From the NCBI RefSeq assembly GCF_002897035.1, contig NZ_BAUX01000002.1, positions 248,001 through 312,000 of the forward strand: a stretch of 64,000 bases of DNA. Direction: 5' to 3'. The notes beneath the pieces are model-generated. The model searched no databases. It saw only the letters and a list, made by a program, of their open reading frames with translations, and was not told the origin of the DNA. Below, in pieces: positions 24,734-35,913 of this stretch. The first letter of the stretch is position 1; every line of letters begins with the position of its first letter. The position numbers were made by a program, and so were the translations under genes. The stretch is from Methylopila sp. Yamaguchi. GTDB taxonomy: Bacteria; Pseudomonadota; Alphaproteobacteria; Rhizobiales; Methylopilaceae.

Positions 24734-26032
24734 TTACCTTCCGACGGTCTTCACCAGCCCGGCGTCGGGGTAACAGGTCGGCGCCTGCCCCTTCCCCGCC
24801 TGCCACCGGCCGATGGCGACGCGGGTGCGGAAGCCGACGAGCCCGTCAGCCGTGCCGACGTCGTGCCCCTGGGCCTCCAGCCGCCGCTGCATGGCGGCGA
24901 CGTCGGTCCGGTCGAAGCCCTTCGGCGCCGTCCAGGAGCCGGCGATCGGCCGCCCGGCGCGGAACCGGTCCGCGAGGTGGCCCACGAACAGCGCGTAGAG
25001 GTCGCTCTCGTTGTACTCCTTCAGCACATAGAAGTTCTCGGAGACGAGGAACGCCGGCCCCGAACGCCCGGCGGGATTCAGCAGGAACAGCTTTCGTCCC
25101 GCCTCCTTCGGCAAGACGCCGCCGGGCTTCGGCGCGACGCCCGCCGCGGTCCATTGCGCGACAGTGAGGCCTTGGTCCGGCCCCTCAAGCGTGCAGGCGA
25201 CCTCCGGGGGAAGCTCCACCTCGACGCCCCACGCCCGCCCCGGAACCCAGCCGTGCTTGCGCAGATAGTTCGCGATCGAGCCGAGGCTGTCGGGCACGGA
25301 GGCCCAGATGTCGCGGCGGCCGTCGCCGTCCATGTCGACCGCGTTCTCAAGATACTTCGACGGCAGGAACTGAGGCTGGCCCATCGCCCCCGCCCAAGAG
25401 CTCTTCATGGCGGCGAGGCTGACGTGGTCGCCCTCGAGGATCTTCAGCGCCGCCACGAGCTCGGGGAAGAACTGCTCCTTGCGCGCGCCCATGAAGGCTT
25501 CGGTCGCGAGGGCCCGCACCGCCGAGTACGGGATCGCCGCCCGCCCGAAGCGCGATTCGCGCGCCCAGATCGCCGCCACGATCTCGCGCGGCACGCCGAA
25601 GCGCTGTTCGACCTGGTCGAACGCGGTCTTCCATTTGGCGAGCTCGGCGCGGCCCTCCTTCACGAGCGCCGCGAAGTTGCCCTCGGCGACATAGCGGGCG
25701 GGATCGGAGAATTCGGGCTGCCGCTGCGCGCGCGCCGGCGGCGCCCCGGGCGGCGCCAGGTCTGGCAGGCTCCAGTCCAGCGCGATGTTCCTCGTGGCGG
25801 CCTCGAACGTCTGCGGGGAGACGCCCGCCTTCAGCGCCGCCGGACGAACGGCGGAGCCGAGCCAGGCCCTGAACGCCGCCTCGACGGGCGGGCGCTGCGC
25901 TTCGGGGAGGGTGTCGGCATGGGCGGGCGCGCTGAAGCCGATCACCAGCGCCGTAGCGAAAAGGCGTAAGCCGCGATTGACCAGTCTGACGAGTGACGCC
26001 CGCCCGTCATGCCCGCCTCCGCAGGCATCCAC
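24734..26032 (-). CDS. MltB-type lytic murein transglycosylase with peptidoglycan-binding domain
   Basis: A periplasmic muramidase of about 430 residues. After a signal sequence (LFATALVIGFSAPAHA) comes an SLT_2 domain with the catalytic Glu in AAIWARESRFG, then AMGQPQFLPSKYL, DGDGRRDIW and NYLRKHGW. The C-terminus is a peptidoglycan-binding domain (TDVAAMQRRLEAQGHDVGTADG). No in-frame ATG exists at the expected start. The GTG at 26032 gives a workable signal peptide but lies in a repeat-like stretch; the GTG at 25945 would cut into the signal. The start is therefore uncertain. Confidence 0.9.
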   Translation of the reverse strand: MDACGGGHDGRASLVRLVNRGLRLFATALVIGFSAPAHADTLPEAQRPPVEAAFRAWLGSAVRPAALKAGVSPQTFEAATRNIALDWSLPDLAPPGAPPARAQRQPEFSDPARYVAEGNFAALVKEGRAELAKWKTAFDQVEQRFGVPREIVAAIWARESRFGRAAIPYSAVRALATEAFMGARKEQFFPELVAALKILEGDHVSLAAMKSSWAGAMGQPQFLPSKYLENAVDMDGDGRRDIWASVPDSLGSIANYLRKHGWVPGRAWGVEVELPPEVACTLEGPDQGLTVAQWTAAGVAPKPGGVLPKEAGRKLFLLNPAGRSGPAFLVSENFYVLKEYNESDLYALFVGHLADRFRAGRPIAGSWTAPKGFDRTDVAAMQRRLEAQGHDVGTADGLVGFRTRVAIGRWQAGKGQAPTCYPDAGLVKTVGR

Positions 26033-26040
26033 GACGTCGG
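26006..26040. repeat. Possible dispersed repeat at the 5' end of the transglycosylase gene
   Basis: GTCATGCCCGCCTCCGCAGG with continuing CATCCACGACGTC contains the hairpin GCCT-ccgc-AGGC and looks like the short GTCATGCCC...CATCCACGACGTC elements spread through rhizobial genomes. It is a single copy here. Confidence 0.35.
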
Positions 26041-26109
26041 CGTAACGCTCGACGATCCCAGGAAGTCGCGGATGCCCGGCTGCCGCCGGCACTGACGGCG
26101 ATACAAGTC

Positions 26110-27822
<1,713 letters not shown>

Positions 27823-27871
27823 GGATGAGGATCTCTTGAAAATGGCGCTGCGTGATCAGGCTCGGTCGCGT

Positions 27872-28177
27872 CTAGAGCGACCCCATGACGTCCGCCCGGA
27901 AGCCGAACACCCTCCGGTCGCCGCCGAACGGCACCAGCGTCACGGTCCGCGTCTGACCCGGCTCGAAGCGCACGGCCGTGCCGGCGGCGATGTCGAGCCG
28001 CATCCCGCGGGCCTGCGTTCGGTCGAAGGCCAGGCCGGCGTTGGTCTCCGCAAAATGATAGTGGCTGCCGACCTGGACCGGCCTGTCGCCCGTGTTCGCG
28101 ACGTCGAGCGTCACAGTCGGCGCGCCGGCGTTGAGCTCGATGTCGCCGGGAGCGGGGAAGAGTTCGCCAGGGATCAT
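27872..28177 (-). CDS. ureB: Urease beta subunit UreB
   Basis: The 101-residue small subunit begins [18 protein letters not shown] and has [19 protein letters not shown] (about 29-47), [15 protein letters not shown] and RRVFGFR, all typical of UreB. GAGGAG lies 6 bp before the ATG. It is separate from UreA, as usual in alphaproteobacteria, with a 10-bp gap after ureA. Confidence 0.97.
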   Translation of the reverse strand: MIPGELFPAPGDIELNAGAPTVTLDVANTGDRPVQVGSHYHFAETNAGLAFDRTQARGMRLDIAAGTAVRFEPGQTRTVTLVPFGGDRRVFGFRADVMGSL

Positions 28178-28187
28178 GACGGTCTCC

Positions 28188-28490
28188 TCACCGGATCGGT
28201 TCGTGGACGGTGACGAGCTTGGTCCCGTCCGGGAACGTCGCCTCCACCTGCACGTCGTGGATCATCTCTGGCACGCCCTCCATCACCTGCTCGCGCGTGA
28301 GCACCTTGGCGCCAGCGGCCATCAGCTCCGCGACCGTGCGGCCGTCGCGGGCGCCTTCCACCACGAAGTCCGCGATCAGCGCGATCGCCTCGGGATGGTT
28401 CAACTTGACGCCGCGCTCCAGGCGGCGGCGGGCGACGACGGCCGCCATGCTGATGAGGAGCTTGTCCTTCTCGCGGGGGGTGAGGTTCAT
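28188..28490 (-). CDS. ureA: Urease gamma subunit UreA
   Basis: The 100-residue subunit starts [17 protein letters not shown], has [20 protein letters not shown] in the middle and ends with [25 protein letters not shown]-type sequence, the standard UreA pattern. AAGGAG precedes the ATG. It follows ureD by 10 bp and leads ureB and ureC. Confidence 0.98.
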   Translation of the reverse strand: MNLTPREKDKLLISMAAVVARRRLERGVKLNHPEAIALIADFVVEGARDGRTVAELMAAGAKVLTREQVMEGVPEMIHDVQVEATFPDGTKLVTVHEPIR

Positions 28491-28500
28491 CGGAGCTCCT

Positions 28501-29334
<834 letters not shown>

Positions 29335-29407
29335 GTCTCGTCCGTCCGCGTGTCGTCCGCGGGGATGATGCGTTGCGGCGAAGCGGTTTGCCAAGCGTCG
29401 ACCGGGC

Positions 29408-29435
29408 GTTAACCCGGGTTAACGCGCCGTTAACC
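29408..29435. promoter_or_regulatory. CtrA-type site within a TTAA cluster
   Basis: GTTAACCCGGGTTAAC (29408-29423) is a perfect 16-bp palindrome, and TTAAC-GCGCCG-TTAACC (29419-29435) places TTAA pairs with a 7-bp spacer, the CtrA consensus TTAA-N7-TTAA. The cluster sits about 50 bp before the 64-residue gene and about 75 bp before ureD on the other side. Binding is inferred. Confidence 0.55.
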
Positions 29436-29482
29436 GTTCGAAATGTACCGTCGTACCATCGCGTGCCGATGAGGATTCGACC

Positions 29483-29677
29483 ATGCCGTCCGCTTATGCG
29501 TCCGGCTCCGTCTCCGGAGCCGCTAATCCCGCCGTCGTCGCGGCGCTCGACCTCGACGCCATGCGCGCCTTCCTCCAGCGAACTCGCCCGGCGACCACCG
29601 CGGAAGCGCTCCGGCTGCTGCGGGGCGCCTTCCCCGCCGCCCCGCTCCGTCTGCGCGTCGCCGCCTGCGAAGGCTGA
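29483..29677 (+). CDS. Small hypothetical protein downstream of a CtrA-type site
   Basis: A 64-residue Ala-rich protein: a Ser/Gly/Ala N-terminus (MPSAYASGSVSGAANPA) and a likely helix with LDLDAMRAFLQRTRPATTAEALRLL. GAGGATTCGACC just before the ATG gives a ribosome-binding site. I do not recognise the family. Its promoter region holds a TTAA-N7-TTAA site, which would place it among cell-cycle regulated genes if real. It runs toward pssA, ending 9 bp before it. Confidence 0.55.
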   Translation: MPSAYASGSVSGAANPAVVAALDLDAMRAFLQRTRPATTAEALRLLRGAFPAAPLRLRVAACEG

Positions 29678-29686
29678 GAGCCGGCG

Positions 29687-30514
29687 TTAGCTGGGATCGG
29701 CGTCGGACCTCGCGGCCGCCGCCGCGGCTCGGTCCGCCCGCACCAACCGCTGCTGGTGCAGGAAGGCGAACGGCAGCGTCGCGAGATAGGCGAGCGTGAT
29801 GCCGGCGAGCACGAACCACGGGTAGCTGACGAGCAGCGTCACCGCGAGCGCCGCCGAGATCAGCACGGGGGCGACCCAGGTGCGGTCGATCCGGGAGCCG
29901 AGCTGCTTGCCCGACCAGGTGGGCAGCGGGCTCACCATCAGGAACGCCACCGCGAGGATGTAGACCTCGACCGCCGGCAGCGCGACCGGCACGCGGGGGA
30001 ACCCCAAAAACTCCAGATAGATCGGCAGCAGGGCGGCGATCGCGCCGGCGGGCGCGGGCACGCCCACGAAGAACTGCCCGGCCCAGGCCGGCTTGTTCGG
30101 ATCGTCCAGCGCCACGTTGAAGCGCGCGAGCCGGAGCGCGCAGGCGATGGCGAGGATCAGGCAGGCGATCCAGCCGACATGGCCGAGCCCGTTCAGGCCC
30201 CAGACATAGAGAATGAGCGCCGGGGCGACGCCGAAATTGACGAAGTCGATCAGGCTGTCGAGCTCGGCGCCGAAGCGCGACGCGCCCTTCAGCAGACGCG
30301 CGAGCCGGCCGTCGACGCCGTCGAGCGCGGCCGCGAGCACCACGAGGTAGACTGCGAGTTCCAGCCGGCCCTCGATCGCCATGCGCACGCCGGTCAGGCC
30401 GGCGCAGAGCGCGAGCAGCGTCACGAGATTGGGGATCAGCAGGCGGACCGGCACGCGCCGGAGCCGCGTGAAGGGCGAACGGCGGACGGGGTGGGGAGCG
30501 TCCGGATCGATCAT
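29687..30514 (-). CDS. pssA: Phosphatidylserine synthase PssA
   Basis: A 275-residue membrane enzyme that joins CDP-diacylglycerol and serine. The CDP-alcohol phosphotransferase motif DGxxARx(8)Dx(3)D variant is visible as DGVDGRLARLLKGASRFG followed by ELDSLID (about 65-90). About seven hydrophobic segments follow, among them WIACLILAIACALRLARFN. It lies 31 bp behind psd, so the two steps to phosphatidylethanolamine are co-transcribed, as is usual in Rhizobiales. Confidence 0.95.
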   Translation of the reverse strand: MIDPDAPHPVRRSPFTRLRRVPVRLLIPNLVTLLALCAGLTGVRMAIEGRLELAVYLVVLAAALDGVDGRLARLLKGASRFGAELDSLIDFVNFGVAPALILYVWGLNGLGHVGWIACLILAIACALRLARFNVALDDPNKPAWAGQFFVGVPAPAGAIAALLPIYLEFLGFPRVPVALPAVEVYILAVAFLMVSPLPTWSGKQLGSRIDRTWVAPVLISAALAVTLLVSYPWFVLAGITLAYLATLPFAFLHQQRLVRADRAAAAAARSDADPS

Positions 30515-30545
30515 CGCGCGTCTCTCGGGTTGGCGGGCGTGCGGC

Positions 30546-31250
30546 TCAACTCTTGCGGAAGGTCCGCGCGGGCGCGGCGCCCGTTAGGTCGGCGATCACG
30601 GTCTCGCCGGCCACCGTCCGCTGCCCGACGCCGACCAGCGGCTCGACGCCCTCCGGCAGGTAGTGGTCGACGCGGCTGCCGAAGCGGATGAGGCCGAAGC
30701 GCTCGCCGGCGCCGATGGTCTCGCCTTCGCGCACGAAGCACACGATGCGACGCGCGACGAGGCCCGCTATCTGCACCACGCCGAGGGGCCCGTAGGCGCT
30801 CTGGATGACGAGCCCGTTGCGCTCGTTGTCCTCGCTCGCTTTGTCGAGGTCGGCGTTGAAGAACTTGCCCGCGGTGTAGGCGACGCGCGTCACGGTTCCG
30901 GCGACTGGCGCGCGGTTCACGTGCACGTCGAAGACGTTCATGAACACGGCGACCCGCGGCAGCGGCGAGGCGCCGAGGCCGAGCTCCGGCGGCGGCACCG
31001 CGCGCTTCACGTCGCAGACGACGCCGTCCGCCCCGCTCACCACGAGGCCGTCGCGCATCGGCGTGACGCGGTTCGGGTCGCGGAAGAACAGCGCGCACCA
31101 GATGGTCGCGCCGACGCCGAGCCACCCCAGCGGCTGCCAGATGAAGAACAGCACAAGGGCGATGGCAGCGAAGATCGCGATGAACGGCCGGCCTTCCCGA
31201 TGGATCGGGGGCACGGCCTTGCGGATGGAGGCTGAGATGTCGTCGATCAT
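30546..31250 (-). CDS. psd: Phosphatidylserine decarboxylase Psd
   Basis: A 234-residue short-form decarboxylase that turns phosphatidylserine into phosphatidylethanolamine. N-terminal hydrophobic segments ([20 protein letters not shown]) anchor it to the membrane. PFFRDPNR-like [12 protein letters not shown] and [14 protein letters not shown] are family motifs. The self-cleavage Ser that becomes the pyruvoyl group is in RFGSRVD (near residue 195). The ATG at 31250 (MIDDISASI) fits the family length. It is the first gene of psd-pssA. Confidence 0.95.
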   Translation of the reverse strand: MIDDISASIRKAVPPIHREGRPFIAIFAAIALVLFFIWQPLGWLGVGATIWCALFFRDPNRVTPMRDGLVVSGADGVVCDVKRAVPPPELGLGASPLPRVAVFMNVFDVHVNRAPVAGTVTRVAYTAGKFFNADLDKASEDNERNGLVIQSAYGPLGVVQIAGLVARRIVCFVREGETIGAGERFGLIRFGSRVDHYLPEGVEPLVGVGQRTVAGETVIADLTGAAPARTFRKS

Positions 31251-31419
31251 GGTCGCGAGGTCTTTAAGCCATCCGGCCGGCCGAACCAAGTGACGCAGGC
31301 GTCATCCGGCGCGGCGCGGCGGCCACACACGCGGCGCGCGATCGCCGCGGCGCCGCATAATCGACTGAGGCGCCTGGCGACTCAGCTATCCTCCGCCCGC
31401 CGCCCGCGGGAGCCGCTTC

Positions 31420-32028
31420 GTGCATTACGATCAGGACTACGACGCTCGACGACAGGATACGCCGACGCCCGCGATCGTCTGGGGTCTGCTGATGATCGCG
31501 GCCCTCGGCGGAGCGGGGGCGGTGATGATTGTCTCACCCTCAGGATCCAGCCCAACGCGCCTGATCACAGCTGAAGCCACGGAGTCGGTCGGCCGGCTCG
31601 ACCGCGAGGTGAAGCGCCTTACCGACGAGCGCTCCGCGCTCGCCGAGCGGCTGGCGCGGCTCGAACGCGGCGTGGGCGAAATGAAGCTTGCGGCGGCGCG
31701 GGCCGCTCTCACGCCCGAGACCACGGGCTCCGTGACGCGCCCCGCGCCTGTCGCCGGCCATCCTCCGGCCTTCGCCATCGGCCTTGGACCCGAGACCTCG
31801 GTCGAGGCCGTACGCCGCCGCTGGACCGCGTTGTCCGGCCGCTACCCGACGCTCGCGCGTCTCACGCCGCGCGCGGTGCGCAGCGGCCCGGGCCGCAACG
31901 TGGTGGACCTCGTCGCGGGCCCCTTCCCCACGGCGGCGGAGGCCGTTCGCGCCTGCGGCGACCTTGCGGCCGAAGGCGTGCCTTGCGATACGACGCCCTA
32001 TGACGGCGAACCGCTCGACCGCTCCTGA
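31420..32028 (+). CDS. Membrane-anchored protein with SPOR-like C-terminal region
   Basis: A 202-residue protein starting with GTG (GGGAG upstream). A single membrane helix near the N-terminus (IVWGLLMIAALGGAGAVMI, about 19-37) leads to a periplasmic coiled-coil stretch (LDREVKRLTDERSALAERLA, about 58-77), a linker, and a C-terminal region with VDLVAGPFPTAAEAVRACGD that resembles a SPOR-type peptidoglycan-binding repeat. SPOR proteins gather at division sites. The family call is tentative. It is upstream of opgG, separated by an inverted repeat. Confidence 0.6.
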   Translation: MHYDQDYDARRQDTPTPAIVWGLLMIAALGGAGAVMIVSPSGSSPTRLITAEATESVGRLDREVKRLTDERSALAERLARLERGVGEMKLAAARAALTPETTGSVTRPAPVAGHPPAFAIGLGPETSVEAVRRRWTALSGRYPTLARLTPRAVRSGPGRNVVDLVAGPFPTAAEAVRACGDLAAEGVPCDTTPYDGEPLDRS

Positions 32029-32040
32029 CGACCGCCGCCG

Positions 32041-32076
32041 ATGTGGCGGCGCCGCAAAATTCCGTCGCCGCCACAT
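32041..32076. repeat. Perfect inverted repeat between the SPOR-like gene and opgG
   Basis: ATGTGGCGGCG (32041-32051) and CGCCGCCACAT (32066-32076) are perfect 11-bp arms with a 14-base loop. No T run follows, so this is either a weak terminator for the gene ahead or an operator of opgGH. A smaller TTGGA-N6-TCCAA palindrome follows at 32076-32091. Confidence 0.55.
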
Positions 32077-32169
32077 TGGACATTGTTCCAAAGTGCAGCA
32101 TTCTTTAGCCCTCGATCTCGGGTTCGTCGGCTTTTCGGCGGCCGATCAGGCTCGTCAAACGCATCGTCC

Positions 32170-33717
32170 ATGAACCGACGTAGTTTCGTCACCGGCGCGC
32201 TCGCCGCCCATCTCCTCGCCACGACTGCGCTTGCGCAGCAGCCGGGGCAGACTCCCCCTCCGCCCCCGCCTCCGAATCTCGGCGCCGACGGCGCGCCCTT
32301 TAGCCGCGACGCGCTGGACGAACAGGCCCGCCTGCTGGCGACCAAGGCGTTCGAACCGCCGCGCAATCTGCTGCCGGACGGCTTCGCCGACCTGCCGCAG
32401 GACGTGTTCCGCTCGATCAAGATGCGGCCCGACCGTTCGCTCTGGCAGGGCGAGAACCGCGGCTTCGGCATCGACCTGCTGCCCGGCGGGTTCATCTACC
32501 GCTCGCCGGTCGCTGTCGGCCTCGTCGAGGACGGCAAGGTCCGCATGCTGCCGAACGAGCCGAGTTGGTTCGACTTCGGCCGCGCCCCCCAGGCGCCGGC
32601 GGACAAACCCTTTCCGTTCTCCGGCGTCAGCGCCCGCGCGCCGATCGACCGGCCCGAGGAGCTTCGCGAGTTCGCGCTGTTCCAGGGCGCGACGCTGTTC
32701 CGGGCGCTCGCCCGCGGCCAGATCTTCGGCACCTCCGCCCGCGGCCTCGCCATCGACACCGGCGAGCCGGACGGCGAGGAGTTTCCGCTGTTCCGCAATT
32801 TCTGGATTGAGCGGCCGGGCCCGGTGGCGAACAGCCTGGTGGTCTACGCGCTGCTCGACAGCCGCCGCGTGACGGGCTCCTACCGCTTCACGCTGCGCCC
32901 GGGCGAGATCACCGTCGTCGACGTCGAGTTCACGCTGTTCCCGCGCGAGGAGCTGCGGCACATCGGCGTCGCGCCGATGACGTCGATGTTCTTCTTCGGC
33001 CCGAACGACCGCGTCGGCGTCGATGACATCCGCGGCCAGGTGCATCGCGCCGACGGCCTGCAGATCTGGAACGGCGCCGGCGAGTGGGTGTGGCGCCCAC
33101 TGTCGAACCCGGCGGACCTGCAGATCAGCGTGTTCGTTGACAAGAACCCGCGCGGCTTCGGCCTGCTGCAGCGGCAGCGCGCCTTCGCCGCCTACAACGA
33201 CCTCGGCCGCCGCTACGACCGCATGCCGAGCGTTTGGGTGGAGCCGATCGGGGACTGGAACGACGGCCAGTTCCAGCTCACCGAAATCCCGTCCGACGCC
33301 GACGTTAACGAGAACATCGTCGTCTACTGGCGGCCGAAGGAGGCGCTGAAGCCCGGCTCCCGCGTCTCCATGGCCTACCGTCTGCACTGGTGCTGGACTC
33401 CGCCGGACCGGCCGGGCGGCGCGACCACGGTCGCGACCGTGGTCGGGGCGGCCGGCGGCCGCCGACGTCGGTTCGTGGTCGACTTCGCCGGCGACTCCGT
33501 CGCCGATCCCAGCCGCGCCGGCGCGATACGGCCCATGGTCTCCACGTCCGTCGGCGCCATCCGGGACGTGGTCGGCCGCCCCAACCCCGAGATCAAGGGC
33601 TACCGCGTCACCTTCGACCTCGATCCCGGCAACGAGGAGCTTTGCGAGCTCCGGATGGTGCTGGAGACCGACGGCAAGCCGATCAGCGAGACCTGGCTTT
33701 ACCGATGGACAGCATGA
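32170..33717 (+). CDS. opgG: Periplasmic glucan biosynthesis protein OpgG (MdoG)
   Basis: A 515-residue periplasmic protein needed for osmoregulated periplasmic glucan synthesis. It begins MNRRSFVTGALAAHLLATTA, a Tat-like signal, followed by a Pro-rich linker of about ten residues. Conserved family segments are FGIDLLPGGFIY, GVAPMTSMFFFGPND, DSDGLQIWNG-like ADGLQIWNGAGEW and DNINENIVVYW-like DVNENIVVYWRP. OpgG/OpgD are close paralogues, and the Tat signal would also suit OpgD. Its stop overlaps the opgH start (ATGA). Confidence 0.92.
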   Translation: MNRRSFVTGALAAHLLATTALAQQPGQTPPPPPPPNLGADGAPFSRDALDEQARLLATKAFEPPRNLLPDGFADLPQDVFRSIKMRPDRSLWQGENRGFGIDLLPGGFIYRSPVAVGLVEDGKVRMLPNEPSWFDFGRAPQAPADKPFPFSGVSARAPIDRPEELREFALFQGATLFRALARGQIFGTSARGLAIDTGEPDGEEFPLFRNFWIERPGPVANSLVVYALLDSRRVTGSYRFTLRPGEITVVDVEFTLFPREELRHIGVAPMTSMFFFGPNDRVGVDDIRGQVHRADGLQIWNGAGEWVWRPLSNPADLQISVFVDKNPRGFGLLQRQRAFAAYNDLGRRYDRMPSVWVEPIGDWNDGQFQLTEIPSDADVNENIVVYWRPKEALKPGSRVSMAYRLHWCWTPPDRPGGATTVATVVGAAGGRRRRFVVDFAGDSVADPSRAGAIRPMVSTSVGAIRDVVGRPNPEIKGYRVTFDLDPGNEELCELRMVLETDGKPISETWLYRWTA

Positions 33718-35885
33718 GTTCCGACGACGAACGCGGCCTGCCCGACGCGGCCGTGAACGAGCCGCCGGCCCTGCCCCCCGAGCGTCCGATCGAGATGCCG
33801 ACGCAGCCGCTCAAGTCCTGCTCGAAGAGAGACGCGCGGCCGCTGGCGAACCCCGCCGGCTGGCGCACGCCGGTCGTCAGCCGCCTGTTCGTCGCGACCG
33901 CCGCGATCGCCGTCACCGGCCTCGGCGTCTACCAGATGTACAAGGTGGTCGAGGTCGGCGGCGTCACGCTGCTCGAGTGGGCGCTGCTGATCCTGTTCGT
34001 CGTGAACTTCGCCTGGATCGCCCTCGCCTTCGCGAGCTCGGTCGTCGGCCTCGTCGCCCTGTTCGGCCGCCCCGCGCTGAAGCAGCCGGCCCTGCCCGAG
34101 CGCCTGACCGCGCGCACCGCCGTGCTGATGCCGATCTACAACGAACAGCCGAGCCGCGTGTTCGGCGCCGTCGAGGCGGTGTTCGAGGACGTGAAGCGCC
34201 TCGGCTTCGGCGACCACTTCGACTTCTTCCTGCTGTCCGACACCACCGATCCTGACGTATGGATCGCGGAGGAGCGCGCCTTCCTGCTGCTGCGCGAGGC
34301 CCTTGGGTCCGAGGCTCGGGTCTACTACCGCCACCGCGCCAAGAACCACCGCCGCAAGGCCGGAAACATCGAGGATTTCGTCACCCGCTGGGGCGGCGGG
34401 TACGAGCACATGCTGATCTTCGACGCGGACAGCCTGATGACCGGCCACGCGGTGGTCGCGCTCGCGGCGGCCATGGAGACCGATCCCGACGCGGGGATCA
34501 TCCAGACCCTGCCGCTGGTCATCAACCGCAACACGCTGTTCGCGCGGCTCCAGCAGTTTGCGAGCCGGGTCTACGGACCGATCATCGCCTCCGGCATCGC
34601 GGTCTGGTACGGCCGGGACGGCAACTACTGGGGCCACAACGCGATCATCCGCATGGAGGCCTTCGCCGGCGGCGCGGGCCTGCCCGACCTGCCGGGCAAG
34701 CCGCCGTTCGGCGGGCTGATCATGTCGCACGATTTCGTCGAGGCGGCGCTGATCCGGCGGAAGGGCTGGGCGGTCTACATGCTGCCGCAGCTCGAGGGCT
34801 CGTACGAGGAAAGCCCGCCGTCGCTGATCGACGTCAGCCAGCGCGACCGGCGCTGGTGCCAGGGCAATCTGCAGCACACTGCTCTGCTTGGGACTCGCGG
34901 CCTGCACCCGCTGTCGCGGCACCATTTCCTCAACGGCATCTTCTCCTACCTCGCCTCGCCGTTCTGGATGTTCATGCTGCTCTGCGGCATCGCGCTCGCC
35001 CTGCAGGCGAACTTCATCCGGCCCGAGTACTTCACCGACGAGTTCTCGCTGTTCCCGGCATGGCCGCGGTTCGACGCCGAGCGCGCCCTCCAGCTGTTCG
35101 GCGCGACGATGGCGATCCTGATCGCTCCGAAGCTCTTCGGGCTCGTCATCCACCTGATGGACGGCCCCGCCCGGCGCGCCGGCGGCGGCTTCTTCCGCAT
35201 CGTCGTCTCGTCGCTGATCGAGATCGTGATGTCGTCCCTGTTCGCGCCGATCATGATGCTGGTCCAGTCCGGCTCGGTGTTCCAGATCCTGCTCGGCCGC
35301 GCCACGGGCTGGAACCCGCAACGCCGCGACGACGGCTCGATCCCCTTCGTCGACATCGTTCGCCGCCACCGCTGGCACACGGCGCTCGGCGTGGTGACCC
35401 TGGTGACGGGCGCCGCGATCGCGCCCTCGCTGGTGGCCTGGATGTCGCCGACGATCGCCGGCCTGCTGCTGGCGATCCCCCTGTCCTGGGCGTCTGGCCA
35501 CCTCGGGGCCGGCCTCGCGCTAAAGCGGCTCGGGCTCATGCTGATCCCGGAAGAGACCAACGTGCCGCCGATCGCGACCGCAGCGAAGGCGAGCGCCAAG
35601 CGCCTCGCCGACGCCGGCGCCGACGAAGGCGACGGGCTGGTCGCGCTCCATGACGATCCCGACTTCTTCCGCGCCCACGAGCGCATGCTGCCGCCCGCGC
35701 CCCGCCGCGCCCGGGGCGTGATCGAGCCGGACCGGGTGATGGCCGCCGCCAAGCTCTCCGAGGCCGACCACCTCGCCGAGGCGATCAGCTGGCTTTCGAC
35801 GAGAGAGCGCAGCGTCGTGATGCAGGATCGCGCGCTGCTGGACCTCCTCGTGCGCCTCCCGGTCGAAGCGCCCGCCAAGGCCTGA
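33714..35885 (+). CDS. opgH: Glucan glucosyltransferase OpgH (MdoH)
   Basis: A 723-residue inner-membrane GT2 enzyme that polymerises glucose from UDP-glucose into periplasmic glucans. About 60 residues of Pro-rich cytoplasmic N-terminus come first. Two membrane helices follow, then the catalytic core with TAVLMPIYNEQP, LLSDTTDPD, the DxD in IFDADSLMTG, MSHDFVEAALIRRKGW and QRDRRWCQGN (Q-x-x-R-W), and then at least five more helices. The start is the ATG of the ATGA overlap with opgG; an ATG at 33705 is possible. A C-terminal cytoplasmic tail of about 120 residues is present. Confidence 0.95.
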   Translation: MSSDDERGLPDAAVNEPPALPPERPIEMPTQPLKSCSKRDARPLANPAGWRTPVVSRLFVATAAIAVTGLGVYQMYKVVEVGGVTLLEWALLILFVVNFAWIALAFASSVVGLVALFGRPALKQPALPERLTARTAVLMPIYNEQPSRVFGAVEAVFEDVKRLGFGDHFDFFLLSDTTDPDVWIAEERAFLLLREALGSEARVYYRHRAKNHRRKAGNIEDFVTRWGGGYEHMLIFDADSLMTGHAVVALAAAMETDPDAGIIQTLPLVINRNTLFARLQQFASRVYGPIIASGIAVWYGRDGNYWGHNAIIRMEAFAGGAGLPDLPGKPPFGGLIMSHDFVEAALIRRKGWAVYMLPQLEGSYEESPPSLIDVSQRDRRWCQGNLQHTALLGTRGLHPLSRHHFLNGIFSYLASPFWMFMLLCGIALALQANFIRPEYFTDEFSLFPAWPRFDAERALQLFGATMAILIAPKLFGLVIHLMDGPARRAGGGFFRIVVSSLIEIVMSSLFAPIMMLVQSGSVFQILLGRATGWNPQRRDDGSIPFVDIVRRHRWHTALGVVTLVTGAAIAPSLVAWMSPTIAGLLLAIPLSWASGHLGAGLALKRLGLMLIPEETNVPPIATAAKASAKRLADAGADEGDGLVALHDDPDFFRAHERMLPPAPRRARGVIEPDRVMAAAKLSEADHLAEAISWLSTRERSVVMQDRALLDLLVRLPVEAPAKA

Positions 35886-35913
35886 GCCGTCGCGCGACGG
35901 CGCCGACGGCGCC

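Noticed and set aside
29523-29819. Minus-strand frame opposite the 64-residue gene and the end of pssA
   Set aside because: It covers the end of pssA in another frame, is Arg/Ala-rich and lacks a ribosome-binding site.
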